Of a stretch of DNA of 64,000 nucleotides, positions 28,409 to 39,759 are shown piece by piece (position 1 is the first letter of the stretch; the number at the start of each line of letters is the position of its first letter). Both the position numbers and the translations under genes were made by a program. Below the pieces are notes generated by a model. It saw nothing but the letters and a program-made list of their open reading frames with translations. It did not search any database and was not told the DNA's origin. The DNA comes from Chromatiales bacterium 21-64-14 (GTDB lineage: Bacteria > Pseudomonadota > Gammaproteobacteria > 21-64-14). Location of the stretch: NCBI GenBank assembly GCA_002255365.1, contig NCBI01000001.1:310001-374000 (forward strand), read 5' to 3'.

Positions 28409-29883
28409 GGTGCGCACCCCATTCCGGGCGCCGCGTCGCTGGCCCCAGGCTGCAGCGCCTCGGGGATACGCGCGGCCAGCGCGCCGATGTCCCCGGCGCC
28501 CAGGGTAAGCAGCACGTCCCCGTCCGTTAGCACACCATCCAGCACTTGTGGCAGCTCGCCGACCCGCTCCACGAACACCGGATCCACTTGGCCGCGGGCA
28601 CGGATCGCGCGACACAGGGTACGACCATCCGCGCCGGGGATCGGCACCTCGCCGGCCGCGTAGACCTCCGCGAGCAACAGCACGTCGACGCCGGACAGGA
28701 CCCGTGCGAAGTCCTCGAACAGGTCGCGGGTACGGGTATAGCGATGGGGCTGGAACGCCACCACCAAGCGGCGCTGCGGCCAACTGTCCCGAATCGCTTG
28801 CAGGGTGGCCTCGATCTCCCGGGGATGATGGCCATAGTCATCCACGAACAGAACTCGTCCACGCGGAGTGTCCAGCTCACCGTAGACCTGAAAGCGACGC
28901 CCGATCCCTTGGAAGCCCTGCAATCCCCGCAGCAGGTGGGCATCATCGATCCCCAGCTCATGGGCCACGGCAATGGCCGCGAGGGCGTTCTGCACGTTGT
29001 GCCGGCCCGGCAAGTTCAGGGTGACGTTGAGCCACTCGCGCACACCGTTGCGTTGCACGGCGAAATGGGTCCGCGTGCCCTCCTGACGGAAGCCCACCGC
29101 GCGTACATAGGCGTCTTGCGCAAAGCCGTAGGTCATCACCGGGCGCCCGATCTCCGGAAGCAGATCCCGTACCACGGGGTCGTCCAGGCACAGCACCGCC
29201 AAGCCATAGAACGGTAGATGGTGCAGGAACTCCAGGAACGCATGCCGCAGGGCCTGAAAATCTCCACCGTAGGTGCCCATGTGGTCGGCGTCGATGTTGG
29301 TCACCACCGCCATCATGGGCTGCAGGTACAGGAACGAGGCGTCGCTCTCGTCCGCCTCGGCAACCAGATAACGCCCAGTGCCCAAGCGCGCGTTGCTTCC
29401 GGAACTGTTCAAGCGGCCACCGATCACAAACGTGGGATCCAGACCGGCCTCCGCCAGGATGGTGGCCACGAGGCTGGTGGTGGTGGTCTTGCCATGGGTT
29501 CCGGCCACCGCGATGCCGTAGCGGAAACGCATCAGCTCCGCCAGCATCTCCGCACGCGGCACCACTGGGATGCGGCGCGCCCGTGCCGCCATCACCTCGG
29601 GGTTTTCGGAACCCACCGCGGTGGAAACCACCACCACGTCGCAGCCCTCGATGTGAGCGGCGTCGTGACCGAACACCACGCGCGCGCCGAGCCCGGTAAG
29701 GCGCCGGGTGACCGCGTTCTCTCGCAGATCCGATCCGGTCACCTGGTACCCAAGGTTGATCAACACCTCGGCGATGCCGCCCATGCCGGCGCCCCCGATC
29801 CCCACCAGGTGGATGCACTGGATGCGGCCCATGCCGGTGTCGCTTTCAATGCTCATCAGTGAAACCCGCCGGTTCTGCCTCAT
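28405..29883 (-). CDS. murC: UDP-N-acetylmuramate--L-alanine ligase MurC
   Basis: The 492-aa Mur ligase adds L-Ala to UDP-MurNAc. The Rossmann-like N-terminus [20 protein letters not shown] loop [10 protein letters not shown] and VDDYGHHP are intact. Possible starts are 29883, 29856 and 29832; the first is 25 bp after the murG stop. It is coupled to murB by GTGA. Confidence 0.96.
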   Translation of the reverse strand: MRQNRRVSLMSIESDTGMGRIQCIHLVGIGGAGMGGIAEVLINLGYQVTGSDLRENAVTRRLTGLGARVVFGHDAAHIEGCDVVVVSTAVGSENPEVMAARARRIPVVPRAEMLAELMRFRYGIAVAGTHGKTTTTSLVATILAEAGLDPTFVIGGRLNSSGSNARLGTGRYLVAEADESDASFLYLQPMMAVVTNIDADHMGTYGGDFQALRHAFLEFLHHLPFYGLAVLCLDDPVVRDLLPEIGRPVMTYGFAQDAYVRAVGFRQEGTRTHFAVQRNGVREWLNVTLNLPGRHNVQNALAAIAVAHELGIDDAHLLRGLQGFQGIGRRFQVYGELDTPRGRVLFVDDYGHHPREIEATLQAIRDSWPQRRLVVAFQPHRYTRTRDLFEDFARVLSGVDVLLLAEVYAAGEVPIPGADGRTLCRAIRARGQVDPVFVERVGELPQVLDGVLTDGDVLLTLGAGDIGALAARIPEALQPGASDAAPGMGCAP

Positions 29884-29908
29884 GGCGCACGGTCCATCGG
29901 GCCCGCGC

Positions 29909-31015
29909 TCACAGACCCGCTGCCTCGCGGCATAGAGTCGCCACCTGCCGCGCCGCCTGCGGGCGTCCCGCCCCGCGCGCCGCGCACGCCATCTCCATCA
30001 GCCGCCGGCGCGCAGGATGGAACTCGCGCAGGCAGGCTGCCAGCCACGCCTCGTCGAAGTCCCGTTGCGCAACAAGCAGCGCCGCATCGCGCTCCACCAA
30101 GTAACGCGCGTTCCGGGTCTGGTGATCGTCCACGGCGTGCGGGTAGGGCACCAGGATCGCCGCCAATCCCACCACCGCAAGCTCCGACACGGTCATGGCA
30201 CCCGCCCGGCACAGCACCAGATCGGCCCAACCGTAGGCCTGGGCCATGTCCTCGATGAAGGCCTCCACCCGCGCCCCTTCAATGCCCGCCGCACGGTACT
30301 GGGACAGGGCCACCGAGAGGGTGCGCTCCCCGGCCTGATGCCAAACCTGCGGGCACTGCTCCGCAGACAGGCGCCGCAGTGCGCCCGGCACCGTCTCGTT
30401 GAATACCCGGGCACCCAGACTGCCGCCCAACACCAGCAACCGCAACGGCCCGTCACGCCCGGCGAGCCGCGCTTCCGGCGGCGGCACCGCGGCGATCGCC
30501 GCGCGCACCGGATTGCCCGTCAGCACCGCCTGGTAACAGGATTCGAAACTGCCCGGGAAGGATTCCAATACCCGGGTCGCAAAGCGCGCGAGCCAACGGT
30601 TGGTAAGACCCGGCAGCGCGTTCTGCTCGTGGATCAGCAACGGGCGGCGCAGGAACCACGCCACCACTCCGCCCGGCCCGGCGCTGTAGCCGCCCATCCC
30701 CAGCACCGCGCACGGACGCACCCGCAGCATCACCCATAGCGCCTGCACCAGCGCCAGCGCCAACATCAACGGTGCCAGCACCCGGTCCAGCACGCCCTTG
30801 CCACGCAAACCGGCCACCCGGATCCATACAATCGGAATCCCCGCTGCCGGAACCACCCGTGCCTCCAGGCCGCGCCGGGTCCCGAGCCACAGCACCTCGA
30901 CCCCGTCGGCCAGCAGCTGCTCGGCCACCGCCAGGGCGGGAAAGACGTGCCCGCCGGTACCGCCCGCCATGATCAGGACCGGGCCGGCGTTGCGCCTCGA
31001 CTGGGACACAGTCAT
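29909..31015 (-). CDS. murG: Lipid II synthase MurG
   Basis: The 368-aa GT28 enzyme transfers GlcNAc to lipid I at the inner membrane. The N-terminal [12 protein letters not shown] loop, [12 protein letters not shown] and the donor-site region around [15 protein letters not shown] are clear. The start ATG 31015 overlaps the ftsW stop (ATGA). Confidence 0.97.
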   Translation of the reverse strand: MTVSQSRRNAGPVLIMAGGTGGHVFPALAVAEQLLADGVEVLWLGTRRGLEARVVPAAGIPIVWIRVAGLRGKGVLDRVLAPLMLALALVQALWVMLRVRPCAVLGMGGYSAGPGGVVAWFLRRPLLIHEQNALPGLTNRWLARFATRVLESFPGSFESCYQAVLTGNPVRAAIAAVPPPEARLAGRDGPLRLLVLGGSLGARVFNETVPGALRRLSAEQCPQVWHQAGERTLSVALSQYRAAGIEGARVEAFIEDMAQAYGWADLVLCRAGAMTVSELAVVGLAAILVPYPHAVDDHQTRNARYLVERDAALLVAQRDFDEAWLAACLREFHPARRRLMEMACAARGAGRPQAARQVATLCREAAGL

Positions 31016-32232
31016 CGGCCGCCCCCCGGCGCCTGCGCACGGGTAGGGACCCGCGCCGCTCCCGACTCGGCACGGCGCGCCTCCCGGTCTACCCGCAGCA
31101 GCAAACCGATCGCCACGCATGCGATCAGCAGGCTGCTGCCACCGTAGCTCATCAGGGGCAGGGTCAGTCCCTTGGTAGGGAGTACGCCCATGTTCACGCC
31201 GATGTTCAGAAACGCCTGGATTCCAAGCCACATGCCGATCCCGTAGGCCAGATAGGCGCCGAAGGGGCGTCCGGCGCGCTCGGCACGGAGTCCGACGCGA
31301 AACGCGCGCCACACCACGCAGCTGAACAGACCCACCACCACCACCACACCGAGCAGGCCGAGTTCCTCGGCAAGGATAGAGAACAGAAAATCGGTGTGGG
31401 CCTCTGGCAGATAGAACAGTTTCTGGACACTGTTGCCCAGGCCGACGCCGAACCACTGGCCGCGGCCGATCGCGATCAATGCCTGGGTCAACTGGAATCC
31501 GGAACTGAAGGGATCCGCCCACGGATTGAGGAACGAGGTAAGGCGCTCCAGGCGATAAGGGCTCAATACCGCCAGTAGGCCGAGGCCCACCGATACCGTC
31601 AGGAACAGCGCACCGAACTGCCAGAGCTGTACCCCCGCCAGAAACAGCATGCCTAGCGCCGTAGCCATGATCACCCCGGTGGTGCCGAAGTCCGGCTCCA
31701 GCAGCAGAAACACGCCAGCGAGAGCCAGCAGCAGCATCGGGGTGAGGAAACCCCTCGCCGTCGTACGCACCGCATCCGCTTGGCGCACAATGTAACCGGC
31801 CAGATAGATGACCGCCGTGAGCTTCGCTAGTTCCGATACCTGAAACTGGAACGGACCCAACGCCAGCCAACGCACGCTGCCGTTGACGTGTTTCCCAATC
31901 CCGGGCACGAGCACGACCGCCAACAGGACCAGGGTGATAAAGAACAGGGCACGCCCGCCGGCTTCCCAGGCCGCGAGCGGAATCCGCAGCAGCAACAGCA
32001 CCGCGCCGAAACCCAGCGCCAGATAAACACCGTCCCGCAGCACATAATGGAAGGGGGTACCGAACTGCCGGTCGGCCAGCCCCATGGATGTGGACGCCAC
32101 CATCACCAGACCCAAGGACGCCAACGCGACCACCGACACGATCAAGGGTCGATCCAACTGCAGAGGCATGACGGTCTGCCGCCGACCATCCGGTCGCACC
32201 GTCCCGAACGGCCATAGCTCCACCGCGCTCAT
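31012..32232 (-). CDS. ftsW: SEDS peptidoglycan polymerase FtsW
   Basis: The 406-aa protein has about ten transmembrane helices and polymerises lipid II with FtsI at the septum. SEDS signatures are ALGPFQFQVSELAKL, LLEPDFGTT and GLTLPLMSYGGSSLL. ATG 32232 overlaps the murD stop by 4 bp. Confidence 0.97.
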   Translation of the reverse strand: MSAVELWPFGTVRPDGRRQTVMPLQLDRPLIVSVVALASLGLVMVASTSMGLADRQFGTPFHYVLRDGVYLALGFGAVLLLLRIPLAAWEAGGRALFFITLVLLAVVLVPGIGKHVNGSVRWLALGPFQFQVSELAKLTAVIYLAGYIVRQADAVRTTARGFLTPMLLLALAGVFLLLEPDFGTTGVIMATALGMLFLAGVQLWQFGALFLTVSVGLGLLAVLSPYRLERLTSFLNPWADPFSSGFQLTQALIAIGRGQWFGVGLGNSVQKLFYLPEAHTDFLFSILAEELGLLGVVVVVGLFSCVVWRAFRVGLRAERAGRPFGAYLAYGIGMWLGIQAFLNIGVNMGVLPTKGLTLPLMSYGGSSLLIACVAIGLLLRVDREARRAESGAARVPTRAQAPGGGR

Positions 32233-33593
32233 TCCAGGAACCTCCGGACCACTGTCGTGAAACGCTCACCGCGGTCCTCATAGTTCCGAAACATGTCGAA
32301 ACTGGCGCACGCCGGTGACAGCAATACCACATCGCCGGCGCGCGCCTGAGCGGCGGCCGTGCGTACCGCCTCATCCAGGTCACGGGCCGCGAACACCGGC
32401 ACACTGTCCGCCAAGGCCGCTTCGATGCGCGGCGCGTCACGCCCGATCAATACCACCGCGCGCGCGCGCGCCGCCACCACCGCGCGCAGCGGGGTAAAAT
32501 CCGCCCCTTTCCCGTCACCCCCGGCTATCAGCACCACCGGTGCGTCGAAACCGTTGAGCGCCGCCATCGTGGCGCCCACGTTGGTCCCCTTCGAATCGTT
32601 GTACCAAGTCACGCCGGCGCGCTCGGCCACCCATTGAGTGCGATGCGGGAGCCCGTTGAACCCGGCCAACGCCGCGCGCATCGCCTCTCTGGAAAGCCCA
32701 AGGGCATCGCCCATAGCGATGGCCGCCAAGGCATTCGCCAAATTGTGACGCCCGGCGATGCGCAGCTCCGCCGCCGGCAACAGACGCTCGGTCCCACACG
32801 CCATCCAGACCTCCGACCCGTCCTGCACCAAACCGAACTCGCCGGTACCGGGCGCTTGCAGGGTGTAGCGGCGTGCGGCCCTGCGCGGGTCATGCATCGC
32901 CACCACCTGCGGATCATCAGCGTTCACGATTTGCATGGATGCCCGCCGGTAGATGCGGGCCTTGGCCGCCGCATATTCCGCGACGTTCTGATAGCGGTCC
33001 ATATGATCGGGACTCAGGTTCAGCACCGCCGCGACGGCGGGACTCAGGCTCGCGGTGGTCTCCAACTGGAAACTGGAGAGCTCCAGCACGTAGAGATCCG
33101 GCTCACCATCACTCAACAGGTCCAGGGCGGGCGTACCCAAATTACCTCCCACCCGGACATCGCGCCCCGCCGCACGCGCCATCTCGCCAAGCAGGGTAGT
33201 GACCGTGCTTTTACCGTTGGAACCCGTGATTGCCGCAACCGGCGCGCGCGCGTATCGGGCGAACAACTCCACGTCACCGATCACCGGCGTCCCCCGCCCA
33301 ATCGCCGCCGCGATGACTGGAGTGCGCAGGGAGACCCCGGGACTCACCACGATCTCGTGGGCGCTACGTAGTGCCTGCTCGTCGAGCCCGCCCAGGAACA
33401 CAGCCACGTCCGGCAACGTCTCGCGCAAGTCATCCAGGCCTGGAGGATGCACCCGCGTATCCGTCACCGCGATCTCCGCGCCATGGGCGGCGAGAAAGCG
33501 CGCGCAGGACAGGCCCGTCGCCCCGAGGCCGACGATGAGCACACGACGTCCCGCGTCTTGGATCGTGGTCATGTACGCGCTGGCGACGGCCAT
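32229..33593 (-). CDS. murD: UDP-N-acetylmuramoyl-L-alanine--D-glutamate ligase MurD
   Basis: The 454-aa Mur ligase adds D-Glu. The ATP loop AITGSNGKSTVTTLL, GGNLGTPALDLL, YNDSKGTNVGAT and C-terminal SPACASFDMFRNYEDRG are typical. An alternative ATG lies seven codons in. It is separated from mraY by 146 bp, one of the two dcw gaps over 100 bp; the other, 133 bp, lies between ftsZ and ftsA. Confidence 0.97.
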   Translation of the reverse strand: MAVASAYMTTIQDAGRRVLIVGLGATGLSCARFLAAHGAEIAVTDTRVHPPGLDDLRETLPDVAVFLGGLDEQALRSAHEIVVSPGVSLRTPVIAAAIGRGTPVIGDVELFARYARAPVAAITGSNGKSTVTTLLGEMARAAGRDVRVGGNLGTPALDLLSDGEPDLYVLELSSFQLETTASLSPAVAAVLNLSPDHMDRYQNVAEYAAAKARIYRRASMQIVNADDPQVVAMHDPRRAARRYTLQAPGTGEFGLVQDGSEVWMACGTERLLPAAELRIAGRHNLANALAAIAMGDALGLSREAMRAALAGFNGLPHRTQWVAERAGVTWYNDSKGTNVGATMAALNGFDAPVVLIAGGDGKGADFTPLRAVVAARARAVVLIGRDAPRIEAALADSVPVFAARDLDEAVRTAAAQARAGDVVLLSPACASFDMFRNYEDRGERFTTVVRRFLE

Positions 33594-33739
33594 CGGTCAG
33601 CCGCGCCCGCCGAGCACGGCCAGACCCGGAGCGCGGTCCCACCGGTACCAGGGGCATGTGCTGCCTGCCATCGTCCATCCACCTCCAACCAATGTGTCAT
33701 TGACCCCGGCTGCCCGCAGCCGGCACCCACGCGTGCTGC

Positions 33740-34822
33740 TCACCGGATCTTCAGGGTTGCCAAACCAATCAACACCAGGATCACGGTAATGATCCAGAAC
33801 CGCACGATGACCCGCGGTTCGGGCCAGCCCTTCAATTCGAAATGGTGATGCAACGGCGCCATGCGGAACACTCGTCGGCCGGTAAGCTTGTAGGAAGCCA
33901 CCTGGATGATCACCGAGGCGGTCTCCACCACAAATACCCCGCCCATCACCAACAGCACGAGCTCCTGGCGAACGAGTACCGCCAGCAGGCCCAGGGCGGC
34001 GCCCAGCGCAAGGGCGCCGATATCGCCCATGAACACCTGCGCCGGATAGGCGTTGAACCACAGGAAGCCGAGCCCCGCGCCTACCAGCGCACCGCACACA
34101 ACCACCAGCTCCCCGATCCCCGGGATGTAGGGGATTCCCAGGTAACCCGAAAACTTCACATGACCGGTCACGTAAGCGAAGATGCCCAGGGCCCCCGCCA
34201 CCATCACCGCGGGCAGGATCGCCAACCCGTCGAGCCCGTCGGTAAGATTCACCGCGTTGCTGGCACCCACGATCACCAAATAGGCCAACGGGATATAGAA
34301 GAGTCCGAGCGGCACCGAGACGTGTTTGAAGAATGGGACGAGAAGATTAGTCTCCGCGGGCGTAGTCGCCCCGTAGTAGAGAAAGCTCGCTGTGCCCAGC
34401 CCCACCAGCGACTGCCAGAACAGCTTCTTGCCCGCCGACAGTCCGCGCGGATCCCGGAGGATCAGCTTGCGGTAGTCGTCCACCCACCCAATGGCGCCGA
34501 ACAGCAGCGTCACGACCAACACCACCCACACATAGCGGTTGTCCAGATCGGCCCACAGCAGTGTCGACACGGCGACCGCTACCAGAATCAGGGCACCCCC
34601 CATGGTGGGGGTGCCCGCCTTAATCAGATGGGTGGCGGGACCATCGTTGCGCACCGTCTGACCGATCTGATAGAAACTCAAGCGGCGGATGACATATGGT
34701 CCGATCAGAAACGAGATTGCGAGCGCGGTCAGCACTCCGAGGATGGCGCGCAAGGTCAGATAGCGGAATACATTGAACCCGCTGTAGAAATCCGTCAGGC
34801 GTTCGGCCAAGGCGTAGAGCAT
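33740..34822 (-). CDS. mraY: Phospho-N-acetylmuramoyl-pentapeptide transferase MraY
   Basis: The 360-aa polytopic enzyme makes lipid I. Conserved Asp motifs are in WVDDYRK (about 120), [10 protein letters not shown] and [10 protein letters not shown]; the [11 protein letters not shown] loop near the C-terminus is intact. About ten transmembrane helices are visible. Confidence 0.97.
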   Translation of the reverse strand: MLYALAERLTDFYSGFNVFRYLTLRAILGVLTALAISFLIGPYVIRRLSFYQIGQTVRNDGPATHLIKAGTPTMGGALILVAVAVSTLLWADLDNRYVWVVLVVTLLFGAIGWVDDYRKLILRDPRGLSAGKKLFWQSLVGLGTASFLYYGATTPAETNLLVPFFKHVSVPLGLFYIPLAYLVIVGASNAVNLTDGLDGLAILPAVMVAGALGIFAYVTGHVKFSGYLGIPYIPGIGELVVVCGALVGAGLGFLWFNAYPAQVFMGDIGALALGAALGLLAVLVRQELVLLVMGGVFVVETASVIIQVASYKLTGRRVFRMAPLHHHFELKGWPEPRVIVRFWIITVILVLIGLATLKIR

Positions 34823-34866
34823 GTCTTACGTCCGTCCCGGAGCGAGGTATCGGTCGGCGGCGTGGC

Positions 34867-36228
34867 TCACCGGCCCGCCTCCACTTGAAGCGCCTGCACC
34901 ACCCGTTCCATACCCATGAACCGGGAACCCTTGATCAGTACCGTGACCTCCGGGCGCAGCGCGGCGCGCACCGCGGTCACCAGTGCATCCCGGTCCGGGA
35001 AGTGCCGGGCGCCGGGACCGAAGGCCTGTACCGCGTCCCGGCTCAGCGCCCCTACCGCGAATAGGCGCTCCACTCCCACCTCCCGCGCGACGCGCCCCGC
35101 GTCGGCATGCAGGCCGGGAGCCTCGGCACCCAACTCACCCATGTCCCCAAGCACCAGCCAATGGACCCCGGGAAACGTCGTCAAGGTCTCCAGCGCGGCG
35201 CGCAGGGACCCGGGATTCGCGTTATAGGTGTCGTCGATCAGACGCGCGCCCGCCACGCCGGTCTGGGTCTGGAGGCGACCAGCTACCCCGCGCGCCGACT
35301 CGAGCCCGCGGCGTATGGCCGCAAGATCCACGCCCGCGGCCAGCGCGGCGGCCGCGGCAGCCGCCGCGTTGAGCACGTTGTGGCGGCCAGGCAACGGCAG
35401 GTGGATATCCACGCTGCCCGCCGGCGTTTCCAGAGCAAAGCGGGTGGTGGCGTCGGCCTGCGCCACGCAGCGCACGGCGCGCACCGCCGCGGGATGTTCC
35501 GCGCCGAAGCTCGACACCCGGCACCCGGCCGCTTCCGCCAGGGAACGCCACAGGCCCGCGTGAACATCATCGGCGTTGATCACCGCCACGCCACCCGCTC
35601 GCAGCCCCTGAAAGATTTCGCCCTTTGCCCGCGCCACCCCTTCCACGCTGCCAAAACCCTCCAGATGGGCTGGTCCCGCATTGGTGATTAGCGCAACCGT
35701 AGGTACCGCGATACGGCTCAGACCGGCGATTTCACCCGGGTGGTTGGCGCCCATCTCGATCACCGCATAACGATGGGCGGGGCCGATCCGCAACAGTGTC
35801 AGGGGAACCCCAAGATCGTTGTTGAGGTTGCCGCGGGTGGCCAGGACTTCACCCTGGACCCCGAGAATCGCCGCCACCAGTTCCTTCACGGTGGTCTTTC
35901 CGTTGCTGCCGGTAATCGCCACCACCGGGATCGCGAGGTTGGCACGTCGATGGGCCGCCAGCGCCCCGAGTGCCGCGCGCGTGTCCCGAACCACCAACTG
36001 CGGGCAGCGGACCTGCACGGCACGGCTGACCATCGCGCCCGCTGCGCCGCGCCCCTCGGCCTCGGCAACGAAGTCGTGCCCATCGAACCGTGGTCCACGC
36101 ACCGCGACAAACAGGGCGCCCGCCTCCAGCGTGCGGGTATCGATACTGACGCTGCGGAACACGGCGTCTGCGCCCAAATGGCGGGCGTGGAGCAGACGCG
36201 CCGCGGCCGCTAGTCCCTGGCCGTTCAT
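34867..36228 (-). CDS. murF: UDP-MurNAc-tripeptide--D-alanyl-D-alanine ligase MurF
   Basis: The 453-aa Mur ligase adds D-Ala-D-Ala from DdlB. It shows AITGSNGKTTVKELV, RGNLNNDLGVPLTLL and DDTYNANPGSLRAAL. The start ATG 36228 overlaps the murE stop (ATGA); an ATG at 36249 is less likely. Confidence 0.97.
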   Translation of the reverse strand: MNGQGLAAAARLLHARHLGADAVFRSVSIDTRTLEAGALFVAVRGPRFDGHDFVAEAEGRGAAGAMVSRAVQVRCPQLVVRDTRAALGALAAHRRANLAIPVVAITGSNGKTTVKELVAAILGVQGEVLATRGNLNNDLGVPLTLLRIGPAHRYAVIEMGANHPGEIAGLSRIAVPTVALITNAGPAHLEGFGSVEGVARAKGEIFQGLRAGGVAVINADDVHAGLWRSLAEAAGCRVSSFGAEHPAAVRAVRCVAQADATTRFALETPAGSVDIHLPLPGRHNVLNAAAAAAAALAAGVDLAAIRRGLESARGVAGRLQTQTGVAGARLIDDTYNANPGSLRAALETLTTFPGVHWLVLGDMGELGAEAPGLHADAGRVAREVGVERLFAVGALSRDAVQAFGPGARHFPDRDALVTAVRAALRPEVTVLIKGSRFMGMERVVQALQVEAGR

Positions 36229-37796
36229 GGGTGTCGCTCCGCCAGACAACGCAGAACCTCGTTGCGGTCGCTGAAGGGGATCGCCTGATCACCCAGCAGC
36301 TGCATCGTCTCGTGGCCCTTGCCGGCCACCAGGACCACATCGCTCGACCGCGCGCAACGCACCGCAAGTGCGATGGCATCGGCGCGGTCGCGGCATACAT
36401 AGGGACGGTCCGGATCCTGCATGCCTTGCTGAATATTGATCACGATGTCGGTAGGCGATTCATTCCGCGGGTTGTCGTTGGTGATCACCAAGCGGTCGGC
36501 AAGGCCCTCGGCGACCGCACCCATCAACGGCCGCTTGCCCGGGTCGCGCTCCCCGCCGCAACCGAACACACACCACAGTTCGCCCTCACAGTGGGCGCGC
36601 AGGGAGACCAAGGCCTGCTCCAGCGCATCGGGGGTATGGGCATAGTCCACCACCACCAGCGGCTGCCCCGGTCCGGCGCCGAACGCCTCCATGCGCCCAG
36701 GTACGGTATTCAGCGCGCGCACGCGCGCCAGTGCGGCGTCCAGGGGCACCTCCATAGACACCAGCACCGCCAGCGTCGCCAGGACGTTCTCGGCGTTGAA
36801 ACGTCCCAGCAGCGCGGCGTCAATCCGGCCGGAACCCGACGGCGTTTCCACACGCAGCGAAATTCCGGCGCGGTGCAGTTGCAGATCGGATCCGATGACC
36901 AACGGAATATGGGTTGGGAGCAGGTGCCGCGCACCGGGCTCCGGCGCCCCGGCATCGAGATAGTAGCCCGTGGCCTGGACCTCAGGGGAAAGACTGTCCA
37001 GGATCTCCTGTCCGAAGGCATCGCGCAGGTTCAAGACTGCGCGGCGCAGGCCGGCAGCCTCGAAGAGCAGGCGCTTGGCCCTGCCGTAGGTGCGCATGTC
37101 ACCGTGGTAGTCCAGGTGATCTCGGGTCAGATTCGTGAACAAGGCGGTGTCGAAACGCACTCCCGCTACCCGTCCCTGATGCAGGCCATGGGAGGAAACC
37201 TCCATGGCCACCGCACCCGCGCCGCGCGCGCGCATTTCCGCGAGCAGGCGATGTACCGTGACAGCGTCAGGGGTCGTGTGCGCGACGGGCTCCAGATGTC
37301 CCATGGCTCCGACACCCAGCGTACCAATGACCTCGCAGCGACCGCCAAGTCCATTCAGGGACTGGGCCAGAAAATGGCTGCAGGAGGTCTTTCCGTTAGT
37401 GCCGGTAATTCCGACGACGGTCAGATCCCGGGACGGATGGGCGAAAAACCGGTCGGCAATCGCACCCAGGTGCCGAGAGAGCGCCGGCACCGCTACCAGC
37501 GGTACGCGTCTCGGGCCGCTGGGTACCGCGTAACGCTCGCGCAGTACGCGGACTTCGTGGGCGTCACGTACCTCGTAGACCACCGCGACCGATCCTGCCG
37601 CGATGGCCTGCTTCAGGAACGCGAGGCCGTGACTGCGCCGTCCGGCGCAGGCGAAGAACACGTCACCAGCACGCACCCCACGGCTGTCCACCGCCAGCCC
37701 ACGGACCTCGCAATCGTCGCGGTCCGACACCTGCACCAAGCCATCCAGCAGATCCCGCAGGTGCAGATGCACGGCGTGGGGGCGCGCGGCCATCAT
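36225..37796 (-). CDS. murE: UDP-MurNAc-L-Ala-D-Glu:meso-DAP ligase MurE
   Basis: The 523-aa Mur ligase has the ATP loop GITGTNGKTSCSH. The DNPRNESP motif selects meso-diaminopimelate rather than lysine, so the wall is of the Gram-negative type. The start ATG 37796 overlaps the ftsI stop (ATGA). Confidence 0.97.
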   Translation of the reverse strand: MMAARPHAVHLHLRDLLDGLVQVSDRDDCEVRGLAVDSRGVRAGDVFFACAGRRSHGLAFLKQAIAAGSVAVVYEVRDAHEVRVLRERYAVPSGPRRVPLVAVPALSRHLGAIADRFFAHPSRDLTVVGITGTNGKTSCSHFLAQSLNGLGGRCEVIGTLGVGAMGHLEPVAHTTPDAVTVHRLLAEMRARGAGAVAMEVSSHGLHQGRVAGVRFDTALFTNLTRDHLDYHGDMRTYGRAKRLLFEAAGLRRAVLNLRDAFGQEILDSLSPEVQATGYYLDAGAPEPGARHLLPTHIPLVIGSDLQLHRAGISLRVETPSGSGRIDAALLGRFNAENVLATLAVLVSMEVPLDAALARVRALNTVPGRMEAFGAGPGQPLVVVDYAHTPDALEQALVSLRAHCEGELWCVFGCGGERDPGKRPLMGAVAEGLADRLVITNDNPRNESPTDIVINIQQGMQDPDRPYVCRDRADAIALAVRCARSSDVVLVAGKGHETMQLLGDQAIPFSDRNEVLRCLAERHP

Positions 37797-39499
37797 GCTG
37801 CGTCCCCCCATTGCACCAGCTGTTGATTCGCCGGCACCGCGTCCGGAGAGATATCCAGGAAGCGCAGGGCCCCGGCCATTACGCGGGCGAATACCGGTGC
37901 CGCCACCTCGCCACCGTAATATTCACCGCGCGGATCGTCGATCACCACCACCATTACCAGACGCGGGTCGCTGGCGGGTGCCATACCGGCGAAGATCGCA
38001 TTGTAACGGTGCTTGGCATAGCCACCTGGGATCGGCCGGTGTACCGTGCCCGTCTTGCCGGCGATCAGATAACCGGGGACCCGGGCACGAAACCCGGTGC
38101 CCTCCTTGGTCACAACCCGCTCCATCATGGCGCGCACCTGGGCGGCGATGGACGCGGGGATCACCCGCGTCCCCGCAGGTGGTGTGTTGGCCTTCAGAAA
38201 TCGTGGTGGGTGCATCACCCCGCCATCGGCCAGGGTCGCGTAGGCCTGGGCCAACTGCAGCGCGGTCACCGAGATCCCGTAGCCGAACGACAGGCTGGCC
38301 TGGTCCACCGGATGCCACTTGGTGTAGTAGCGCAACCGGCCCATGGCCTCGCCAGGAAAGCCGCTGCTCGTAATCTGCCCGAACCCGAACTTGTGGAATT
38401 CGGTCCAGAGCAGCTGCGCCGGCAGGGACAGGGCGATTTTGCTCGCCCCGACATTGCTGGATTTCTCGATGACCGTGCTCACGTCGATCACGCCAAAGTC
38501 ACTTACGTCCCGTATCGTGTCGTTGTCTACCTGAAACCACCCGGGACGGGTATCGATGATGGTGTCGGGGCGATACCGTCCGCTCAGCAGGGCGGTGGCA
38601 ATGGTGAACGGCTTGATCGCGGACCCGGGCTCGAACACGTCGGTTACGGCGCGGTTGCGGTACCGGCTGCCGTACAGCTGGGCGCGGTTGTTGGGGTTGT
38701 AAGAGGGTTGATTCACCATCGCCAGCACCTCGCCGGTGCGGGCATCGAGCATCACCAGGGAACCAGCACGGGCGTGGTGTTGTTGCACCGCCGCCTGCAA
38801 CTCCCGGTACGCGAGATACTGGATCCGTCGGTCCAGACTGAGGATCAGGTTCTTGCCGGGTCGCGGAGCGCGCAACAGCTCCACCTCCTGGACAATATGA
38901 CCGAACCGGTCCTCCAGGACCTGCTCGCTCCCCGGGACACCATGCAGCCAGTTATTGTACGCCAGCTCCAGCCCGTCCTGCCCCACGTCATCGATGTTCG
39001 TAAAGCCAAGGACGTGGGCAGTCACCGCTCCGGCCGGGTAATAGCGCTGGTACTCGCGGCGCAGGAACACCCCCGGCACGTCCATCGCGGTAACCTGACG
39101 CCCCAACTCAGGGGGAATATGTCGCTTGATATACAGAAACTTACGCTCCTTATTGGCCTGTATTTTACGCACCAACCCCGCCCCCGGGAGGTCTAGCAGC
39201 CGCGCCAGCCGGCGTGCCGCCCCAAGGTCGGTGACCAGCTCCCCGGGGTTAGCGCACACCGAATCCACCGGCGTGCTGATGGCTAGCGGTTCGCCGTTGC
39301 GGTCGCTGATCATCCCGCGGTGGGCCGGGATCGGTATCACATGGAGGAAACGCATGTCCCCCTGGTGCTGGAGAAAACCGGTATCCAGCACCTGCAACTG
39401 CACCGCCCTGCCCACCAGCAGGGCCCCCGCGAGGCCGAACAGCCCCAGCACCAGGGCACGCCGAACGGGATAGGCGATATCGGATGCTGCCACCGTCAC
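37793..39499 (-). CDS. ftsI: Septal transpeptidase FtsI (PBP3)
   Basis: The 568-aa class B penicillin-binding protein has an N-terminal membrane anchor (about 14-34), a pedestal domain and a transpeptidase domain. Active-site motifs are SAIKPF (SxxK), SSN and KTGT. It starts at GTG 39499, overlapping the ftsL stop (GTGA). Confidence 0.97.
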   Translation of the reverse strand: MTVAASDIAYPVRRALVLGLFGLAGALLVGRAVQLQVLDTGFLQHQGDMRFLHVIPIPAHRGMISDRNGEPLAISTPVDSVCANPGELVTDLGAARRLARLLDLPGAGLVRKIQANKERKFLYIKRHIPPELGRQVTAMDVPGVFLRREYQRYYPAGAVTAHVLGFTNIDDVGQDGLELAYNNWLHGVPGSEQVLEDRFGHIVQEVELLRAPRPGKNLILSLDRRIQYLAYRELQAAVQQHHARAGSLVMLDARTGEVLAMVNQPSYNPNNRAQLYGSRYRNRAVTDVFEPGSAIKPFTIATALLSGRYRPDTIIDTRPGWFQVDNDTIRDVSDFGVIDVSTVIEKSSNVGASKIALSLPAQLLWTEFHKFGFGQITSSGFPGEAMGRLRYYTKWHPVDQASLSFGYGISVTALQLAQAYATLADGGVMHPPRFLKANTPPAGTRVIPASIAAQVRAMMERVVTKEGTGFRARVPGYLIAGKTGTVHRPIPGGYAKHRYNAIFAGMAPASDPRLVMVVVIDDPRGEYYGGEVAAPVFARVMAGALRFLDISPDAVPANQQLVQWGDAA

Positions 39500-39759
39500 G
39501 GCCTGACGATCACAACAGAGTCGGGCGCGGGGCTATGCATCCCCAACTGGGTGCGAGCAATCCGCTCGACCCGGCTGTGAGTGCCCCAGGTGCTCTCCTC
39601 CAACTCCAGCCGGCCCCATTCCACGTTCAGTGAATCGCGCTCAGCACGCAGGTGCTGGAGTTCAACGAACAGCCGCCGGGTCTCGTGCGTGGCGTACACC
39701 ACCCCCAGGGCAGAGGCCAGCACCAGCGCCAGCAGGGCCAATACGCCGCTACGCTGCAT
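39496..39759 (-). CDS. ftsL: Divisome protein FtsL
   Basis: The 87-aa bitopic protein has one transmembrane helix (residues 5-24) followed by a periplasmic leucine-zipper coiled coil (HETRRLFVELQHLRAERDSL). ATG 39759 shares its last-listed base with the rsmH stop (TGATG junction). It forms the FtsQLB complex that activates FtsWI. Confidence 0.93.
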   Translation of the reverse strand: MQRSGVLALLALVLASALGVVYATHETRRLFVELQHLRAERDSLNVEWGRLELEESTWGTHSRVERIARTQLGMHSPAPDSVVIVRP